Below are positions 6,118-7,283 of a stretch of 7,283 bases of DNA, one piece after another. Source of the stretch: Chthoniobacterales bacterium (GTDB lineage: Bacteria; Verrucomicrobiota; Verrucomicrobiia; Chthoniobacterales; UBA10450); the NCBI GenBank assembly GCA_013697365.1, contig JACCXA010000042.1:1-7283 (forward strand), written 5' to 3'. Within the stretch, counting starts at the first letter, position 1. Each line of letters starts with the position of its first letter. A program made the position numbers and the translations under genes. The notes below the pieces were generated by a model that was not told the origin of the DNA, did no database searches, and was given only the letters and a program-made list of their open reading frames with translations.

Positions 6118-6273
6118 TTACGCCTCCGGTTTTGTCTTCGGCAGACCGAGCACCTTCGTGCCGTCTTTCCAAAGGCCGCGCTTCTTCAGCAGCTCAACGC
6201 GCTCAAAACGCTTCAGGACATTCCGTTTCGCCGTAATGGTGCTGGCGCCTTTGAGACTGCGATGCTGCGACAT
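6118..6273 (-). CDS. Small basic protein (Verrucomicrobia/Chlamydiae family)
   Basis: A 51-residue protein read from the ATG at 6273 to TAA at 6120-6118. It begins MSQHRSLKGASTITAKRN, continues VLKRFERVELLKKRG and ends WKDGTKVLGLPKTKPEA. It has 14 Arg/Lys against 4 acidic residues, so its net charge is near +10, as in ribosomal or nucleic-acid-binding proteins. From memory it matches the conserved small basic protein family of Verrucomicrobia and Chlamydiae (TIGR04137, as I recall), in particular the KRNVLKRFERV, LLKKRG, WKDG and GLPKTKP elements; its function is, to my knowledge, not established. No strong Shine-Dalgarno is visible; GGGAA lies about 12 bases upstream. It lies 77 bases downstream of the glycosyltransferase gene and upstream of the pseudouridine synthase gene, on the same strand. 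The overlapping plus-strand frame from 6055 has no family resemblance. Confidence 0.88.
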   Translation of the reverse strand: MSQHRSLKGASTITAKRNVLKRFERVELLKKRGLWKDGTKVLGLPKTKPEA

Positions 6274-6350
6274 AGAATTAAGTTTCCCGGAAAGTGAGCG
6301 GCAACGGTAGGTGGAGCCGCGCGGTTTTCAACTTCTTATCGTGCTCTGGC

Positions 6351-7283
6351 TCAGGGGGCGTTGCTTAGAACGACGTGTCGGCCGGAGGTGGTGACCTGGT
6401 GGTAAAGGTGAAAGCGTTCCGTGAGCTGTTCCTGCCAGAAGGGCACCCGGTCTTTTTGTATAATCAGGAAGACGGGGCGTGGCGTCGCCATTCGTTCGAG
6501 GGCGGCGTCTGGATTGAGTGAGGCTTCCGGGCCATCGCCGACGAGCAATGGATCGCGCTCAAGGTAGAAGCGCAGGCTGCTCCCCGCGGATGAGGAGCCT
6601 TCATACAAAACTTCGCCCCCTTCGCCGAGCCGGGGTCGCAGGTACTGCGCGACGGGCGCAAGCGAGAAAGATGGGCCACAGCGCGCCACTCCCTCGGCCA
6701 TGGTCAAACCCACCGGCACCATCCCCAGCATCGCAATTGTCATGGCAAGGGATTCGCGTTCCCGCCAGGCGAAGTAGGCCGCGGCGACGACGGCGATCAC
6801 AACGGCGAGGCCGATCATTACCAGCATCGCTCTGATCCCACCGGCATCCGCAATCGCGAATGGCGGAACCGAAAGAGGACGAATGGTCGCCGCTGAAACG
6901 GCCAGCACCGAACCAGCCAGCGCCACCAGGCCCAGCCCAGTCAGGCGCAGAATTCGAGGCGTCCGATCCCAGGCCGAAGCGGTGCAGAGCGCCAGCGCGC
7001 TCCAGACAGTGATCGAGTGATAGTCCTGACGTCCCGGAAAGACTAGAATCGGGACAAGGCCTGCTGCGAGCCAGGCGAGCGGTAAGGCATCCGCGAACTC
7101 GAATTCGTGCGGGCGGAAAATCTTGCGCGAGGCGAAAAACAGGCCGGGAAGGATGAGGAGAAGTGCAGGAAACCACCAGACGAAATGGTCGAGCAGGAAA
7201 GAAGTGATAGAGACGCCATCCGCTCGCTCGCCTTGATCGCCGAAGAGCAGCAATTCAGTCGGCGCTTCGGAACTGTGCAGGTG
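6351..7283 (-). CDS. Glycosyltransferase family 39 (ArnT/PMT-like) membrane protein, N-terminal part outside window
   Basis: The frame is open from the window end at 7283 to TGA at 6353-6351, giving 310 visible residues; the N-terminal part, which would carry the catalytic acidic residues and first loops, is missing. A TTG at 7253 is internal. Visible membrane segments: about 33-52 (HFVWWFPALLLILPGLFFAS), 64-82, 90-104, 112-133, 150-173 and 179-197. The run WWFPALLLILPGLF followed by a later PGRQDYHSITVW is like the late membrane part of undecaprenyl-phosphate-sugar-dependent ArnT/PMT enzymes, which move a sugar to lipid A, protein or another envelope acceptor on the periplasmic side. Residues 202-310 form a soluble C-terminal domain (VLYEGSSSAGSSLRFYL, then VFLIIQKDRVPFWQ and FHLYHQVTTSGRHVVL), a tail I recall from such proteins in Verrucomicrobia. 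Donor and acceptor are unknown. Confidence 0.75.
   Translation of the reverse strand, partial: HLHSSEAPTELLLFGDQGERADGVSITSFLLDHFVWWFPALLLILPGLFFASRKIFRPHEFEFADALPLAWLAAGLVPILVFPGRQDYHSITVWSALALCTASAWDRTPRILRLTGLGLVALAGSVLAVSAATIRPLSVPPFAIADAGGIRAMLVMIGLAVVIAVVAAAYFAWRERESLAMTIAMLGMVPVGLTMAEGVARCGPSFSLAPVAQYLRPRLGEGGEVLYEGSSSAGSSLRFYLERDPLLVGDGPEASLNPDAALERMATPRPVFLIIQKDRVPFWQEQLTERFHLYHQVTTSGRHVVLSNAP

Noticed and set aside
6055..6297. Plus-strand 80-codon frame in the 6039-6350 region
   Set aside because: It covers the opposite strand of the small basic protein gene, which has family resemblance; the plus-strand product has none.
6277..6305. Possible promoter for the small basic protein gene (TTGCCG, 16-base spacer, CTTAAT, minus strand)
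   Set aside because: Only 4 of 6 bases match in each box, and transcription would start inside the second codon, so the placement does not work for the ATG at 6273.
6298..6320. GCGGC / GCCGC inverted repeat after the glycosyltransferase gene as a terminator
   Set aside because: The stem is only 5 bp with a 13-base loop and no T-run on the minus strand; such repeats are expected by chance in GC-rich sequence.

Overview
The window looks like an ordinary chromosomal stretch of a GC-rich, Gram-negative-type bacterium, most likely of the phylum Verrucomicrobiota. The best taxonomic clue is a 51-residue gene (6273 to 6118, minus strand) that matches, from memory, the small basic protein family restricted to Verrucomicrobia and Chlamydiae. 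The cell-envelope genes (a signal-peptide GDSL esterase, an FtsX/MacB-type ABC permease and an ArnT-like glycosyltransferase) fit a diderm. I see no tRNA, rRNA, CRISPR array, insertion sequence or phage gene.

Layout: (1) 1-537, plus strand: 3' part of a thioredoxin-fold redoxin. (2) 541-1332 and 1337-1990, minus strand: a two-gene unit in which tesA (GDSL esterase/thioesterase) is followed 4 bases later by a short-chain dehydrogenase/reductase. (3) 2041-2712 and 2771-5308, plus strand: ybbA (ABC ATPase) and ybbP (large two-FtsX-domain permease), divergent from tesA across a 50-base intergenic region. (4) 5325-6038, minus: an RsuA/RluB-family rRNA pseudouridine synthase with a TTG start, convergent with ybbP. 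(5) 6118-6273, minus: the small basic protein. (6) 6351-7283, minus: C-terminal part of a glycosyltransferase family 39 membrane protein, cut by the window end.

The functional core is tesA with ybbA-ybbP. The same divergent arrangement is found in Escherichia coli, so the pairing is ancient and suggests a joint job: the transporter handles a hydrophobic substrate in the inner membrane and the periplasmic esterase hydrolyses it. The added SDR may act on a product of that reaction, but this is inference only.

Non-coding structure seen by eye: a 10-bp perfect hairpin with a 5-bp extension in the 3' end of the SDR gene at the convergent junction with the redoxin; a 6-bp inverted repeat in the tesA/ybbA divergent region; a 21-codon basic mini-ORF that fills the ybbA-ybbP gap and overlaps both flanking genes by ATGA; and a nested inverted repeat between the small basic protein and pseudouridine synthase genes. 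I found no clearly novel multi-gene system. The mini-ORF bridge, the nested inverted repeat and the small basic protein are the items most worth checking.
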